64,000 nucleotides of DNA from Sporobacter sp038405045 (GCA_038405045.1 JBBZIV010000003.1:186001-250000), one strand, 5' to 3'; shown: positions 17,616 through 25,815, counted from the first letter of the stretch. Notes: generated by a model not told the origin, from the sequence alone. Made by a program: numbers and translations.

Positions 17616-18717
17616 CTTTCAAAACCCTTTCTGTCGTTTTCAGCGCCGCATCAATAACCTGATCCATATCCATATACTGATACGTGCCGAGACGGCCGCC
17701 GAAAATGACACGCGTCTCCCGGTCGGCCAGCGTTTTATATTTTGAATAAAGCGCTCCATTGCAATCGTCATTGACGGGATAATACGGCTCCTGCCCAATT
17801 TCCCACTGCATCGGATACTCACGCGTGACAACGGTTTTCTCCTGTGCGCCGAATTCAAAATGTTTATGCTCAATGATGCGCGTGAACGGCGTTTCCTTGT
17901 CGGTATAATTAACAACAGCGCTTCCCTGAAAATTGTCGGTAGCAAGCGTCTCTGTCTCAAAGCGCAGGCTTCGCCAGGCCAGCACGCCCAGCGCATAGTT
18001 AAAATAGGCATCAATCTGGCCTGTATAGATGACCGTATCAGCAAGGTCGTTATAGCGCGCGCGCCCGGCGAGATAATCGCAGTTGACAATAACCTCTACA
18101 CCTTCGAGCAGCTTGTCGATGAGCGCATTGTACCCGCCGATGGGAACGCCCTGATAGGGATCGCTGAAATAATTGTTGTCGTATGTATACCGCACCGGCA
18201 GACGCCGGATGATAAAGGCCGGCAAGTCCCGGCAGTCCCGCCCCCACTGCTTTTCCGTATAGCCTTTAATGAGCTTTTGAAAAATGTCCGTCCCGACGAG
18301 GCTGATGGCCTGCTCCTCCAGATTCTCCGGCGTTTTCCCGCCCAAGGCGGCGCGCTGGCGCGCGATGATTACTTTGGCTTGCTCCGGTGTCCTGACGCGC
18401 CAAAGGCCATAAAACGTGTTCATATTAAACGGCAGGTTATACATGTCTCCTCTGTAATTTGCCATCGGGCAGTTGATAAAATGATTAAAGCGCACAAACC
18501 TGTTAACGTACGCCCAAACCGTGTCGATTTTTGTATGGAAGATGTGCGCGCCATACTGATGCACCGTTATGTCTTCCAGCGTCCGGCAGGCGATATTGCC
18601 GCCCGTCTCGTTTCGCTTTTCTATGACAAGGCAGCGCTTGCCGTTGTCCGTCAGTTCCCGCGCGCAGACGGCGCCGAATAGCCCCGCGCCAACAATAAGA
18701 AAATCGTATTGCCTCAT
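17590..18717 (-). CDS. glf: UDP-galactopyranose mutase
   Basis: A 375-residue flavoprotein that interconverts UDP-galactopyranose and UDP-galactofuranose. FLIVGAGLFGAVCARELTDN is the FAD-binding N-terminus. GGNIACR, YGAHIFHT and the W/N-rich FVRFNHFINCPMANYRGDMY region match Glf, as does the C-terminal FGGRLGTYQYMDMDQVI. Its presence implies that the polymer contains galactofuranose. It sits second in the operon after the priming transferase. Confidence 0.95.
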   Translation of the reverse strand: MRQYDFLIVGAGLFGAVCARELTDNGKRCLVIEKRNETGGNIACRTLEDITVHQYGAHIFHTKIDTVWAYVNRFVRFNHFINCPMANYRGDMYNLPFNMNTFYGLWRVRTPEQAKVIIARQRAALGGKTPENLEEQAISLVGTDIFQKLIKGYTEKQWGRDCRDLPAFIIRRLPVRYTYDNNYFSDPYQGVPIGGYNALIDKLLEGVEVIVNCDYLAGRARYNDLADTVIYTGQIDAYFNYALGVLAWRSLRFETETLATDNFQGSAVVNYTDKETPFTRIIEHKHFEFGAQEKTVVTREYPMQWEIGQEPYYPVNDDCNGALYSKYKTLADRETRVIFGGRLGTYQYMDMDQVIDAALKTTERVLKDEKSIAYR

Positions 18718-18801
18718 CTTTTACCCCACGTTCTGATATCTTCCGCAGCCGCCTCAAGACAGGCGTCTCTATTTGGTTTATTCCATACTGTATATGTAAG
18801 C

Positions 18802-19581
18802 TCAGCACGCGCCCCGCCCGAATAAGACAGCCGGTACCGTCAGGATTAGAATTTTAAAGTCGGTCACAAACCCTGCTTCCTCGATGTACTTTAGATCAAG
18901 CTGAACCCATTCGTCGAAACTCAGGCGGCTCCTGCCGCTGATCTGCCAGTAGCACGTCAGCCCCGGCGTTACAGACAGGCGCTGCATCTGATAAGGCGTA
19001 TATTGCGAAACCTCACGTATCAACGGCGGTCTTGGACCTACGAGTGACATGTCGCCGCGCAAAACGTTAAAAAGCTGTGGCAGCTCATCAATGCTCAGCT
19101 TGCGAATCAGCCTGCCGACGCGTGTGATGCGCGGGTCATGCGTGATTTTAAAAACGGGACCGTCTTGCTCGTTGAGATGCAGCAGCTCTTTTTGCCGCTC
19201 CTCCGCATCGCAGACCATGCTTCTGAATTTATAAATCGTAAAAGGTTTTCCGTGTTTTCCGACGCGCGTTTGCGCGTATAAAACCGGCCCCTTAGATTCC
19301 AGCCGGACGGCAATGGCCGTCAGGAGTATGATGGGTGAACCAATGATCAGGATCATCAGAGAAAGTATGACGTCCAGCACACGTTTAACAGCGGCATAAC
19401 GCTCTTTTCCCGGCGGGCCCTTCAACGGCTGCGATAGCGAGAGAACAGCCTGCCGCGCCACACGTGTGTGAACAAGCACGTTACCGGCTGCATCATCATG
19501 GCGCTTTTGATAACCCCAATGCGCTTCGTCAAGCCCGGTCACACAGGTCGCACTACTTTCAGAAAAACTGCCTGCTTTCAT
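18802..19581 (-). CDS. Undecaprenyl-phosphate sugar phosphotransferase (priming enzyme)
   Basis: About 259 residues with one hydrophobic segment (VLDVILSLMILIIGSPIILL) followed by the catalytic domain of the bacterial sugar transferase family: KFRSMVCDAE, KLSIDELPQLFNVLRGDMSL, VGPRPPL and GLTCYWQISGRS. It transfers a sugar-1-phosphate to undecaprenyl phosphate and starts repeat-unit synthesis. The ATG at 19581 follows ACGGAGG by 5 bp; an in-frame TTG at 19602 lies upstream of that site and is rejected. It is the first gene of the minus-strand operon. Confidence 0.92.
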   Translation of the reverse strand: MKAGSFSESSATCVTGLDEAHWGYQKRHDDAAGNVLVHTRVARQAVLSLSQPLKGPPGKERYAAVKRVLDVILSLMILIIGSPIILLTAIAVRLESKGPVLYAQTRVGKHGKPFTIYKFRSMVCDAEERQKELLHLNEQDGPVFKITHDPRITRVGRLIRKLSIDELPQLFNVLRGDMSLVGPRPPLIREVSQYTPYQMQRLSVTPGLTCYWQISGRSRLSFDEWVQLDLKYIEEAGFVTDFKILILTVPAVLFGRGAC

Positions 19582-19613
19582 CTTCGCCTCCGTAATTACC
19601 AATTGATGGGATC

Positions 19614-19642
19614 ATTATAAATTGGTATTAATTGTAAATCAA
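19614..19642 (-). promoter_or_regulatory. Promoter of the exopolysaccharide operon
   Basis: On the minus strand TTGATT, 17 bp, TATAAT; the leader to the ATG at 19581 is about 25 nt. Confidence 0.65.
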
Positions 19643-19705
19643 TAAAAATTTTGGGAAATTATGTACAAAAATAATCGTGAAAGTTAAATCAGATTCGGCT
19701 GCATC

Positions 19706-19830
19706 AAAAAAAAGCGTGAAATCCCTTGATTGAAGGGAATTCCACACCCGGTTCATTATGGGCTCCACCCGTCTGGAAAACTGTTCCTCACGCGTCAAAG
19801 CACCAATTATGATGGAACAGAATTTTTTTT
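19706..19830. other. Structured intergenic element with oligo-T on both strands
   Basis: An outer stem GCGTGA (19714-19719) pairs with TCACGC (19788-19793). Inside are a hairpin ATCCCTT/AAGGGA and complementary CCA/CCCG and CGGG/TGG blocks. Read on the minus strand the outer stem is followed by eight T, as in a terminated small RNA. Read on the plus strand CTGTTCC (19781-19787) can instead pair with GGAACAG (19814-19820), followed by eight T. It was not matched to any known riboswitch or RNA family by eye; it could also be the remnant of a small mobile element. Confidence 0.4.
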
Positions 19831-19831
19831 G

Positions 19832-19859
19832 TTGATTTATGGAATCATTATGATATAAT
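19832..19859 (+). promoter_or_regulatory. Promoter of the chain-length regulator/kinase operon
   Basis: TTGATT, 16 bp, TATAAT with TGA in front (extended -10). GTTGATT and AATCAAC at its two ends are inverted, a possible operator. Confidence 0.6.
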
Positions 19860-19901
19860 CAACTCATTAATTGCCATATTTTTGAATTAGAGGTATTTAT
19901 T

Positions 19902-20588
19902 GTGCATCACAAAGAACTCGACCTTCGACAGATTTTTTTGATTTTCCGTAAAAATCTATTTTGGATTCTGCTCGCGATGCTGCTCGGGGGAGGCGTGTCG
20001 TTTTCCATTTTTCATTTCCTCGTCACGCCAAAATATGTGGCTACAACTTCTCTGTATGTCTTCAGTAACGCAGACAGAACACTTGACGCTATTACCTCTT
20101 CCGAACTGACGGCATCTCAAGAGCTCGTCAATACATATATTGTCGTCTTAAAGAGCGATACGGTTTTAGAAAAGGTCATCAGCACACTGAATCTTTCCAT
20201 GACGCCTGACGATATTCGAGCCATGATGTCGGCCGGGGCCATTGATGCGACAGAGGCCTTTCGCGTCAGCATCACAAGCAGCGACGCCCGTGAGGCGCAG
20301 ATGATTGCCAATACAATCGCAGCCGTCGCGCCGGCGGAAATTATCCGTGTCGTCAAGGCAGGCGGTGTCGAAGTTATTGACTATGCCAAGCAGCCGGACA
20401 AACCGTCGTCACCGCATGTTCTATTCAACACCCTTCTTGGCGTTCTGGCGGGTTTTGTCGTTTCGTTCGGCTTTCGAATCGCCGCCGTCTGGTTTGACAC
20501 CCGCGTGCACGGGGAGGAAGACCTACAGCAGCTTTTTACCATTCCGGTTCTCGGCACCGTGCCGTCACTCGCGGCTGCGCAATCTTGA
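19902..20588 (+). CDS. Capsular polysaccharide chain-length regulator (Wzz/YveK type)
   Basis: A 228-residue protein with two membrane segments (about residues 20-42 and 177-197) and an extracellular region between them, as in Gram-positive Wzz modulators. The C-terminal cytoplasmic tail normally activates the partner tyrosine kinase, which is encoded immediately downstream. The start is GTG with AGAGG about 9 bp upstream. It controls polymer length for the divergent exopolysaccharide operon. Confidence 0.88.
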   Translation: MHHKELDLRQIFLIFRKNLFWILLAMLLGGGVSFSIFHFLVTPKYVATTSLYVFSNADRTLDAITSSELTASQELVNTYIVVLKSDTVLEKVISTLNLSMTPDDIRAMMSAGAIDATEAFRVSITSSDAREAQMIANTIAAVAPAEIIRVVKAGGVEVIDYAKQPDKPSSPHVLFNTLLGVLAGFVVSFGFRIAAVWFDTRVHGEEDLQQLFTIPVLGTVPSLAAAQS

Positions 20589-20602
20589 AGGAGGCTATCG
20601 CC

Positions 20603-21343
20603 ATGCGGTTTTTTAACGGGGGAAAAAAGAATATCAGTTTTAATAAAAGCGACGCCAGAAAGCTGCTTCGGCATGATTCCCCTTTTGGAATCAAAGAGGC
20701 ATACAGTTCCATACGGACAAATATTCTGTTCACAGGTGCCGGTGAAAAATGCCCCGTTTACGCCGTGACAAGCCCGCTCCCCAACGACGGCAAGACGATC
20801 AACTGTATCAATCTCGCTGTTTCGTTTGCCTTGATGGGGAAAAAAACACTGCTGATTGACGCAGACATGCGCAACCCAACTATTCATCATTTCTTTTCTG
20901 CCCCGCTGCAAAACGGCGTCAGCGAAATTTTAGCCGGTCTTGAATCAAACATTAATTTTGAACAGACGGACCTCCCGCTTCTGAAGTATTTAAACGCAGG
21001 AAAAATTCCGCCAAATCCAGCCGAGCTTTTATCCGGCAGCAGGCTGGACAAACTGATTGAAATTGCCCGCGAGCACTTTGATTACATTTTTATTGACACG
21101 CCGCCCGTCTGCGTTGTAACAGACGCAACGGTTCTCGCCAAAAAAGTGACGGGCTATATTTTTATCGTTAAAGATGGAAAAAGCGACATCCGAATTATCA
21201 AACAAGCCGTCGCCAGCTTAGAGCAAGTCGGCGCGACCGTCGCCGGCTTCATTTTAAATGACGTCAGCCCGAAAAGCGCGCCGGCATATCAAAGATACAG
21301 CACAAAGTATCAATATGCCGGCACCACGAATACGCGCCGATAA
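20603..21343 (+). CDS. CpsD/CapB-family tyrosine-protein kinase
   Basis: A 246-residue BY-kinase: a Walker A variant in PNDGKTINCINLAVSF, Walker A' LLIDADMRNP, and Walker B FIDTPPVCVVTDA. The C-terminal tail has a tyrosine cluster (YQRYSTKYQY) that is the usual autophosphorylation site. The ATG at 20603 follows AAGGAGG by 8 bp; a TTG at 20585 lies upstream of that site. With the upstream membrane protein it forms the two-part Gram-positive kinase that controls polysaccharide export. Confidence 0.92.
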   Translation: MRFFNGGKKNISFNKSDARKLLRHDSPFGIKEAYSSIRTNILFTGAGEKCPVYAVTSPLPNDGKTINCINLAVSFALMGKKTLLIDADMRNPTIHHFFSAPLQNGVSEILAGLESNINFEQTDLPLLKYLNAGKIPPNPAELLSGSRLDKLIEIAREHFDYIFIDTPPVCVVTDATVLAKKVTGYIFIVKDGKSDIRIIKQAVASLEQVGATVAGFILNDVSPKSAPAYQRYSTKYQYAGTTNTRR

Positions 21344-21390
21344 AACAGCTAACGCCGCCGATATCCTTTAGCTTCTGCTCATACAAGACA

Positions 21391-21419
21391 AAAGCCCGGG
21401 CCTTCGCGGCCCGGGCTTT
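21391..21419. terminator. Bidirectional terminator
   Basis: A 12-bp GC-rich stem (AAAGCCCGGGCC with its complement) has a 5-nt TTCGC loop and T runs on both strands, between the convergent kinase and LCP genes. Confidence 0.8.
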
Positions 21420-21425
21420 TTAGGA

Positions 21426-22439
21426 TTATTGTTCTGTCAGATACTGCTTCAACAGCGCCCTATTTGCCGTCAGGTCCGGCAAAAGAACGTCCATCTTCCG
21501 GATAACAGCCGGTTTAAACATCCCGTCGGCGGGAATGCGCAGCGTCTGTGTGCGTTTGACGCCATTTTGAAGAATGGTATACACGTCTCGCAAAATATCC
21601 TCTTTCGTCATATCCGTTGTTAATAATGGCAGTACCTTGTTGAGCAGATCAAGCTTCGACGTAAGATTTAGGCGCGACGTCACATTAAAGGCCTGCAGCA
21701 GAATCGTTCTCTGACGCTCCGTGCGCTCATAGTCGGCTTTCCCGATGTATCTGATTCTTGAATACATCAGCGCCTGCTGCCCGTTTAGATGGTTCTCCCC
21801 CGAAACGAGCGTTGATTTTGTGCTTCTGCTCAAATATGTGGCCTCCGCGCTGTTTAACGTGATCTCAAGGCCGCCCAGTGCGTCAATAATCGATGTAAAC
21901 TGCTCAAAGTCGACTTCAATATTGCCGTTGACCGTGATGCCGAAGTTCTCTTTTATCGTCTCGTCAAGAAGCGCCATCCCGCCGAACTGATACGTTGCGT
22001 TGAGCCTGTTGTCACTGTAGCCTGGAATCTGCACATACATATCGCGCATCAGTGACACCAGCGTCAGCACGCCGCTTTTTCTGTCATAGCTGACAAGAAT
22101 CATGGAATCCGAGCGCCCGCGCTCCTGATTCGGCCTTTTGTCTTGGCCGATGAGGAGTATGTTAATCATATCCTGGTCAGTGATGGGCTCAATGCCTTCC
22201 GGCCAGGCGACGTCGCTCGGATTGAGCAGCATCGCATCGTTCCCGAAACCAGCATTATCGTCTGTATCAAACGTCTCATTTTCTCGCGGGATTGCTGACA
22301 CACTTCCGGCCTTTTTGATCTTTGATAATTCCATATTGATGAGAATGCAGCCGGCTATCACGATGATTGCCGCCATTAGCCCAGCAACAAGCAGCACCCG
22401 TTTCGGGCGGCCCTTTTTCTTTTTGTTTTTCTCCCCCAT
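21426..22439 (-). CDS. LytR-CpsA-Psr (LCP) family protein
   Basis: About 337 residues: a basic N-terminus (KNKKKKGRPKR), one membrane segment, then the extracellular LCP domain with ILLIGQDKRPNQERGRSDSM, SLMRDMYVQIPG and RLNATYQFGG. LCP enzymes attach polyprenyl-linked glycans to peptidoglycan. This one lies next to the exopolysaccharide locus and may anchor its product, which is an inference. The ATG at 22439 (GGGGG upstream) is preferred; a GTG at 22478 is only about 15 nt from the predicted transcript start and lacks a ribosome site. Confidence 0.88.
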   Translation of the reverse strand: MGEKNKKKKGRPKRVLLVAGLMAAIIVIAGCILINMELSKIKKAGSVSAIPRENETFDTDDNAGFGNDAMLLNPSDVAWPEGIEPITDQDMINILLIGQDKRPNQERGRSDSMILVSYDRKSGVLTLVSLMRDMYVQIPGYSDNRLNATYQFGGMALLDETIKENFGITVNGNIEVDFEQFTSIIDALGGLEITLNSAEATYLSRSTKSTLVSGENHLNGQQALMYSRIRYIGKADYERTERQRTILLQAFNVTSRLNLTSKLDLLNKVLPLLTTDMTKEDILRDVYTILQNGVKRTQTLRIPADGMFKPAVIRKMDVLLPDLTANRALLKQYLTEQ

Positions 22440-22499
22440 GCACTTTGCCCCCAACGATATCTTTGGCCATCGATTCACACCGTATTTTATCGTGACCAG

Positions 22500-22528
22500 A
22501 TTATATCAGGGGGCATAATAAATGTCAA
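22500..22528 (-). promoter_or_regulatory. Consensus promoter of the LCP gene
   Basis: On the minus strand TTGACA, 17 bp, TATAAT with TGA in front: a perfect sigma-A match. The start point near 22493 supports the ATG at 22439. Confidence 0.75.
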
Positions 22529-22552
22529 TATTTTACATTTATCTGCTGATTC

Positions 22553-23626
22553 CTATTCCTTTACCGGGCCTTCGATGACGATATTCAGCAGACTGTAGTC
22601 GTTGGAGAGATTGAGGTCATAGGGGGGAACGTCCTTGCCGCCGGAATGGATGACGCGCACCTTCGGGCGCAGGCAGCATGCCTCGAAATTTTCCACGACG
22701 ATTGCCGTGTCGCCGTTGGAGAGACGAACGAGCGTACCGACGGGATACGGTGCGACCTTGCGGATAAAGACCTCGGCAATTTTCGGGTCAAAAACTGTTT
22801 CCATGTTCCCCATAATATATTCCATCGCCTCAGATGGGCAGAGTGCTTTCCGGTATGGCCGCTCCGACGACAAAGCGTCGTAAATGTCGGCTAGTGTGAT
22901 AATTCTTCCGAATAGAGAGATGCTTTTTCCGCTTTTCGCGGCGGGGTATCCCGTCCCGTTATATTTTTCGTGGTGGTCTCGGATGCCCGTATAACTTGAC
23001 GTCGGCAGACGAAATTTTTTACGGGCATACTCATAGCCGAGCAGCGAGTGCTTTTTGATCTCCTCAAATTCCGCCGGTGTTAAAACATCCGGCTTGTTGA
23101 TAATTCTTTTATCAATAAAGACTTTTCCGATATCATGGAGCACGGCGCTCAAGCCCAGCTTCCAGAGCGTTTCACGGTCAAGCTCCATCGCAATGCCCAT
23201 AACGAGTGATAAAACGGCGACGTTGACGGAATGGGAATACGTATAATTGTCAAAGCACTTTAAATCGATCATGTTGATCATCAGGTGCTTATTTATCAGC
23301 AACTCCTCAACAATGCTTTCCACCATCAGCCGGATTTCTTCAACTTTTTCTTTCCGGCCGGCCCCGCTCTTGACATCAACAAAGATTCTTTTGACACCCT
23401 TCATCGTCTCAACCCGTAATTCGTCGCTGATGACGCTCATGATATCGATATCTCTCGATATATCATCCTCGATGTAAATACCGGGGTACTTCAGCCTCTG
23501 AATACTGTCGATGTACTTGCAGTTTAGAACAACGCCAACCGCCAGAAGCTTTTCGTTGTTCTTCCCGTATAATGGTTTTGCAACCTGCATGCCGTCACGA
23601 AGGCAGCTCGCCGGTACAAATCTCAT
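22553..23626 (-). CDS. HD-GYP domain protein (putative c-di-GMP phosphodiesterase)
   Basis: A 357-residue cytoplasmic protein. An N-terminal segment (about 1-120) of unknown role precedes an HD-GYP domain: HSVNVAVLSL, VLHDIGKVFID (the HD pair), and HHEKYNGTGYP (the HHE and GYP motifs). About 60 further residues follow. Family members hydrolyse c-di-GMP. No receiver domain or partner gene is adjacent. GAGGGGG precedes the ATG. A sigma-D-like promoter sequence lies upstream. Confidence 0.9.
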   Translation of the reverse strand: MRFVPASCLRDGMQVAKPLYGKNNEKLLAVGVVLNCKYIDSIQRLKYPGIYIEDDISRDIDIMSVISDELRVETMKGVKRIFVDVKSGAGRKEKVEEIRLMVESIVEELLINKHLMINMIDLKCFDNYTYSHSVNVAVLSLVMGIAMELDRETLWKLGLSAVLHDIGKVFIDKRIINKPDVLTPAEFEEIKKHSLLGYEYARKKFRLPTSSYTGIRDHHEKYNGTGYPAAKSGKSISLFGRIITLADIYDALSSERPYRKALCPSEAMEYIMGNMETVFDPKIAEVFIRKVAPYPVGTLVRLSNGDTAIVVENFEACCLRPKVRVIHSGGKDVPPYDLNLSNDYSLLNIVIEGPVKE

Positions 23627-23671
23627 GCGCTATCCCCCTCGTCCAAACCGCATTTGCCGCTGTATTAGTTT

Positions 23672-23698
23672 TTATCGGCAGAAAAACCTGATGAATTA
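23672..23698 (-). promoter_or_regulatory. Possible sigma-D-type promoter of the HD-GYP gene
   Basis: On the minus strand TAAT, 15 bp, GCCGATAA, close to the motility sigma factor consensus TAAA-N15-GCCGATAT known from Bacillus. It ends about 45 bp before the ATG at 23626. Confidence 0.45.
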
Positions 23699-23774
23699 GT
23701 CCAAAATTGTCAGTCTTTAAAAGCCGTAAAATCCTATGCGTCGCAGTAGTGAAGCGCCATTCATAACTTTTTTA

Positions 23775-23803
23775 TTGCATTTTTTTGTGTCCCGTGCTAA
23801 ACT
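23775..23803 (+). promoter_or_regulatory. Promoter of the riboflavin operon
   Basis: TTGCAT, 17 bp, TAAACT, with the predicted start about 10 bp before the riboswitch. Confidence 0.55.
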
Positions 23804-23822
23804 GAAAAAAATTAATATCGTA

Positions 23823-23928
23823 TCTTCAGGGCAGGGTGTGATTCCCTACCGGTGGTAAAGCCCACGAGCGCCATGGCGCAGATTCGGTGTAACTCCGAAG
23901 CCGACAGTATAGTCTGGATGAAAGAAGA
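23823..23928 (+). ncRNA. FMN riboswitch (RFN element)
   Basis: The conserved blocks are all present in order: TCTTCAGGGCAGGGTGTGAT, CCCTACCGGTGG, AAGCCCACGAGC, GATTCGGTGTAACTCCGAAG, CCGACAGT, and the closing AAGAAGA. It senses FMN and should shut off the downstream riboflavin biosynthesis genes. Two terminator hairpins follow before ribD, so control is probably by transcription termination. Confidence 0.97.
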
Positions 23929-23961
23929 ATTTTTGTGCATGTTAATGCCGTTTGTTTATTG

Positions 23962-23990
23962 GCTCTGGAATGAATTATTCCAGAGCTTTT
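23962..23990 (+). terminator. Riboswitch terminator 1
   Basis: A 10-bp stem GCTCTGGAAT/ATTCCAGAGC with a 5-nt loop is followed by TTTTTATT. It is the likely expression platform of the FMN riboswitch. Confidence 0.75.
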
Positions 23991-24023
23991 TATTCGAATC
24001 GGCAGAAAATGCGCATTATAAAC

Positions 24024-24051
24024 GCCGGGAAGAACATTCCCGGCCTTTTTT
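24024..24051 (+). terminator. Riboswitch-region terminator 2
   Basis: An 8-bp stem GCCGGGAA/TTCCCGGC is followed by C and seven T, ending less than 20 bp before the ribD ATG. It is a second complete terminator in the same leader. Confidence 0.65.
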
Positions 24052-24069
24052 TGAGTTGGACGTGAAAAC

Positions 24070-25155
24070 ATGACACATGAAACATTTATGGCAATGGCGC
24101 TTTCCGAAGCCGAAAAGGGCTGCGGTTGGGTCAGCCCCAATCCGATGGTCGGTGCCGTCATTGTCAAAAACGGTGCGGTAATCGGCAAAGGGTATCACGA
24201 GCGGTTCGGCGGCCGGCATGCCGAAATTAACGCCCTCGAAAATTGCACGGAAAACCCTCGCAACGCGACGCTTTATGTGACGCTGGAGCCCTGCTGTCAC
24301 CATGGAAAAACGCCGCCCTGCACGGACGCTATCATTGAAAGCGGCATATCTGACGTTGTCGTCGGTGTTCTGGACCCGAATGCACTTGTCTCTGGCAAGG
24401 GGCTCGAAGCACTCCGATGTCACGGCATCCGCGTCGTTTCCGGTATTCTGGAGCAGGCATGCCGCACCTTAAACGATGTGTTTTTTCATTTTATCACCAC
24501 CCATACGCCATACGTCGTTTTGAAATACGCCATGACGCTGGACGGCAAATCGTCAACACGCACCGGCAAATCGCGCTGGATTACAGGCGAAGAGGCCCGG
24601 GAATACGTCCACCGCATGCGCCATCGCTATATGGGCATCATGACGGGTGTGGGAACCGTTATTGCCGATGATCCGATGCTGTCCTGCCGCCTGCCAGGCC
24701 ATAAAAATCCAGTGCGCATCATCTGTGATTCATCCCTGTCCATCCCGATTGATTCCAAGATCGTCAGCTCCGCAGTAGCAATTCAAACATATATCGCAAC
24801 GTCTGCCCCGCCGTCGGAAAAAGCCGATCAGCTCATCAAGAAGGGCATCGGCCTTATCGCGGTTTCCGGCCAAAACGGCCGTCTCAACCTGCGGGAGCTT
24901 ATGCAAAAGCTGGGGGCACTTGGTCTTGACAGCATTCTCCTTGAGGGCGGGCCTTCTCTCAATGCCGCAGCGCTCGAGTGCGGTATTGTTAATAGGGTTT
25001 GCGCCTTCATCGCGCCGACGATTTTTGGCGGCGAGGCAGCAAAGACGCCTGTCGGCGGCAGCGGTGTTGAAAGCCCCGGCGACGCCGACCTGCTTAAAAA
25101 CGGGCGCGTCACGGCGCTGGGCCGCGATTTTCTTTTTGATTATAGATTGAAATGA
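24070..25155 (+). CDS. ribD: Bifunctional riboflavin deaminase/reductase RibD
   Basis: The 361-residue enzyme carries out the second and third steps of riboflavin synthesis. The N-terminal deaminase has zinc ligands in HAEINAL and PCCHHGKTPPC (about residues 50-85). The C-terminal reductase starts near YVVLKYAMTLDGKSST and includes LLEGGPSLNAA. It is the first gene after the FMN riboswitch. The sequence before the ATG has only a weak ribosome site, overlapping the region just after the second terminator. Confidence 0.95.
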   Translation: MTHETFMAMALSEAEKGCGWVSPNPMVGAVIVKNGAVIGKGYHERFGGRHAEINALENCTENPRNATLYVTLEPCCHHGKTPPCTDAIIESGISDVVVGVLDPNALVSGKGLEALRCHGIRVVSGILEQACRTLNDVFFHFITTHTPYVVLKYAMTLDGKSSTRTGKSRWITGEEAREYVHRMRHRYMGIMTGVGTVIADDPMLSCRLPGHKNPVRIICDSSLSIPIDSKIVSSAVAIQTYIATSAPPSEKADQLIKKGIGLIAVSGQNGRLNLRELMQKLGALGLDSILLEGGPSLNAAALECGIVNRVCAFIAPTIFGGEAAKTPVGGSGVESPGDADLLKNGRVTALGRDFLFDYRLK

Positions 25156-25164
25156 GGCAAACGG

Positions 25165-25815
25165 ATGTTTACAGGTATTATTGAGGAAATCGGCACCGTC
25201 ACAGCTGTTGCCAAGGATGCTCGCGCGTCACGGCTCTCGATCCGGGCGGCGGCCGTATTCAGCGATTTAAGACTTGGTGACAGTGTCTCCGTCAACGGCG
25301 TCTGTTTGACGGTTTCCGATTTCGGCGGTAGCATTTTCACGGCCGATGTCATGCACGAGACACTGGACCGCACAAATCTTGGCGCGCTCGTCCCTGGGCG
25401 CCGCGTCAATTTAGAACGCGCCATGAGCGCCTCCGGTCGCTTCGGCGGCCACATCGTGTCAGGTCACATCGACGGGACGGGGCGGATCATTGCAACGCGG
25501 CGGGACGGCACCGCCGTCTGGGTCACCGTTTCAGCCCCGCCTGTCATTCTTCGATACGTTGTTGAAAAGGGCTCCATAGCCATTGATGGCATCAGTCTGA
25601 CTGTGGCGCGTGTCACACCACGTGATTTCTCGGTTTCGCTTATTCCGCACACGGGGCAGGCAACAACGCTTCTGGATAGACACATCGGCGAGACGGTGAA
25701 TCTTGAAAACGATATGATCGGCAAATATGTCGAGCGTTTTGTGACAGCCGGGCAGTCGCCCCAAGCGGCGGTCGGCAGCGTGACGCGTGACTTTCTCATG
25801 CGGACGGGTTTTTAA
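25165..25815 (+). CDS. ribE: Riboflavin synthase alpha subunit
   Basis: The 216-residue enzyme dismutates two lumazines to riboflavin. It has the two tandem lumazine-binding repeats: the N-terminal MFTGIIEEIGTV with SVNGVCLTV, and the second repeat with IDGISLTVARV. HIVSGHIDGTG links them. It starts 9 bp after ribD with GAGG upstream, within the operon. Confidence 0.95.
   Translation: MFTGIIEEIGTVTAVAKDARASRLSIRAAAVFSDLRLGDSVSVNGVCLTVSDFGGSIFTADVMHETLDRTNLGALVPGRRVNLERAMSASGRFGGHIVSGHIDGTGRIIATRRDGTAVWVTVSAPPVILRYVVEKGSIAIDGISLTVARVTPRDFSVSLIPHTGQATTLLDRHIGETVNLENDMIGKYVERFVTAGQSPQAAVGSVTRDFLMRTGF

Larger units (their letters stand above)
19582..19901. other. Divergent regulatory region of the exopolysaccharide locus (320 bp)
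   Basis: It contains the minus-strand operon promoter (19614-19642), a structured palindromic element (19706-19830) and the plus-strand promoter of the chain-length regulator (19832-19859). It is clearly AT-richer than the surrounding genes. No protein-coding gene was recognised. Confidence 0.6.
23627..24069. other. Intergenic region between HD-GYP gene and ribD (443 bp)
   Basis: It holds the sigma-D-like site of the HD-GYP gene (23672-23698), the ribD operon promoter (23775-23803), the FMN riboswitch (23823-23928) and two terminator hairpins in tandem (23962-23990 and 24024-24051). No protein gene was seen. Confidence 0.8.
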
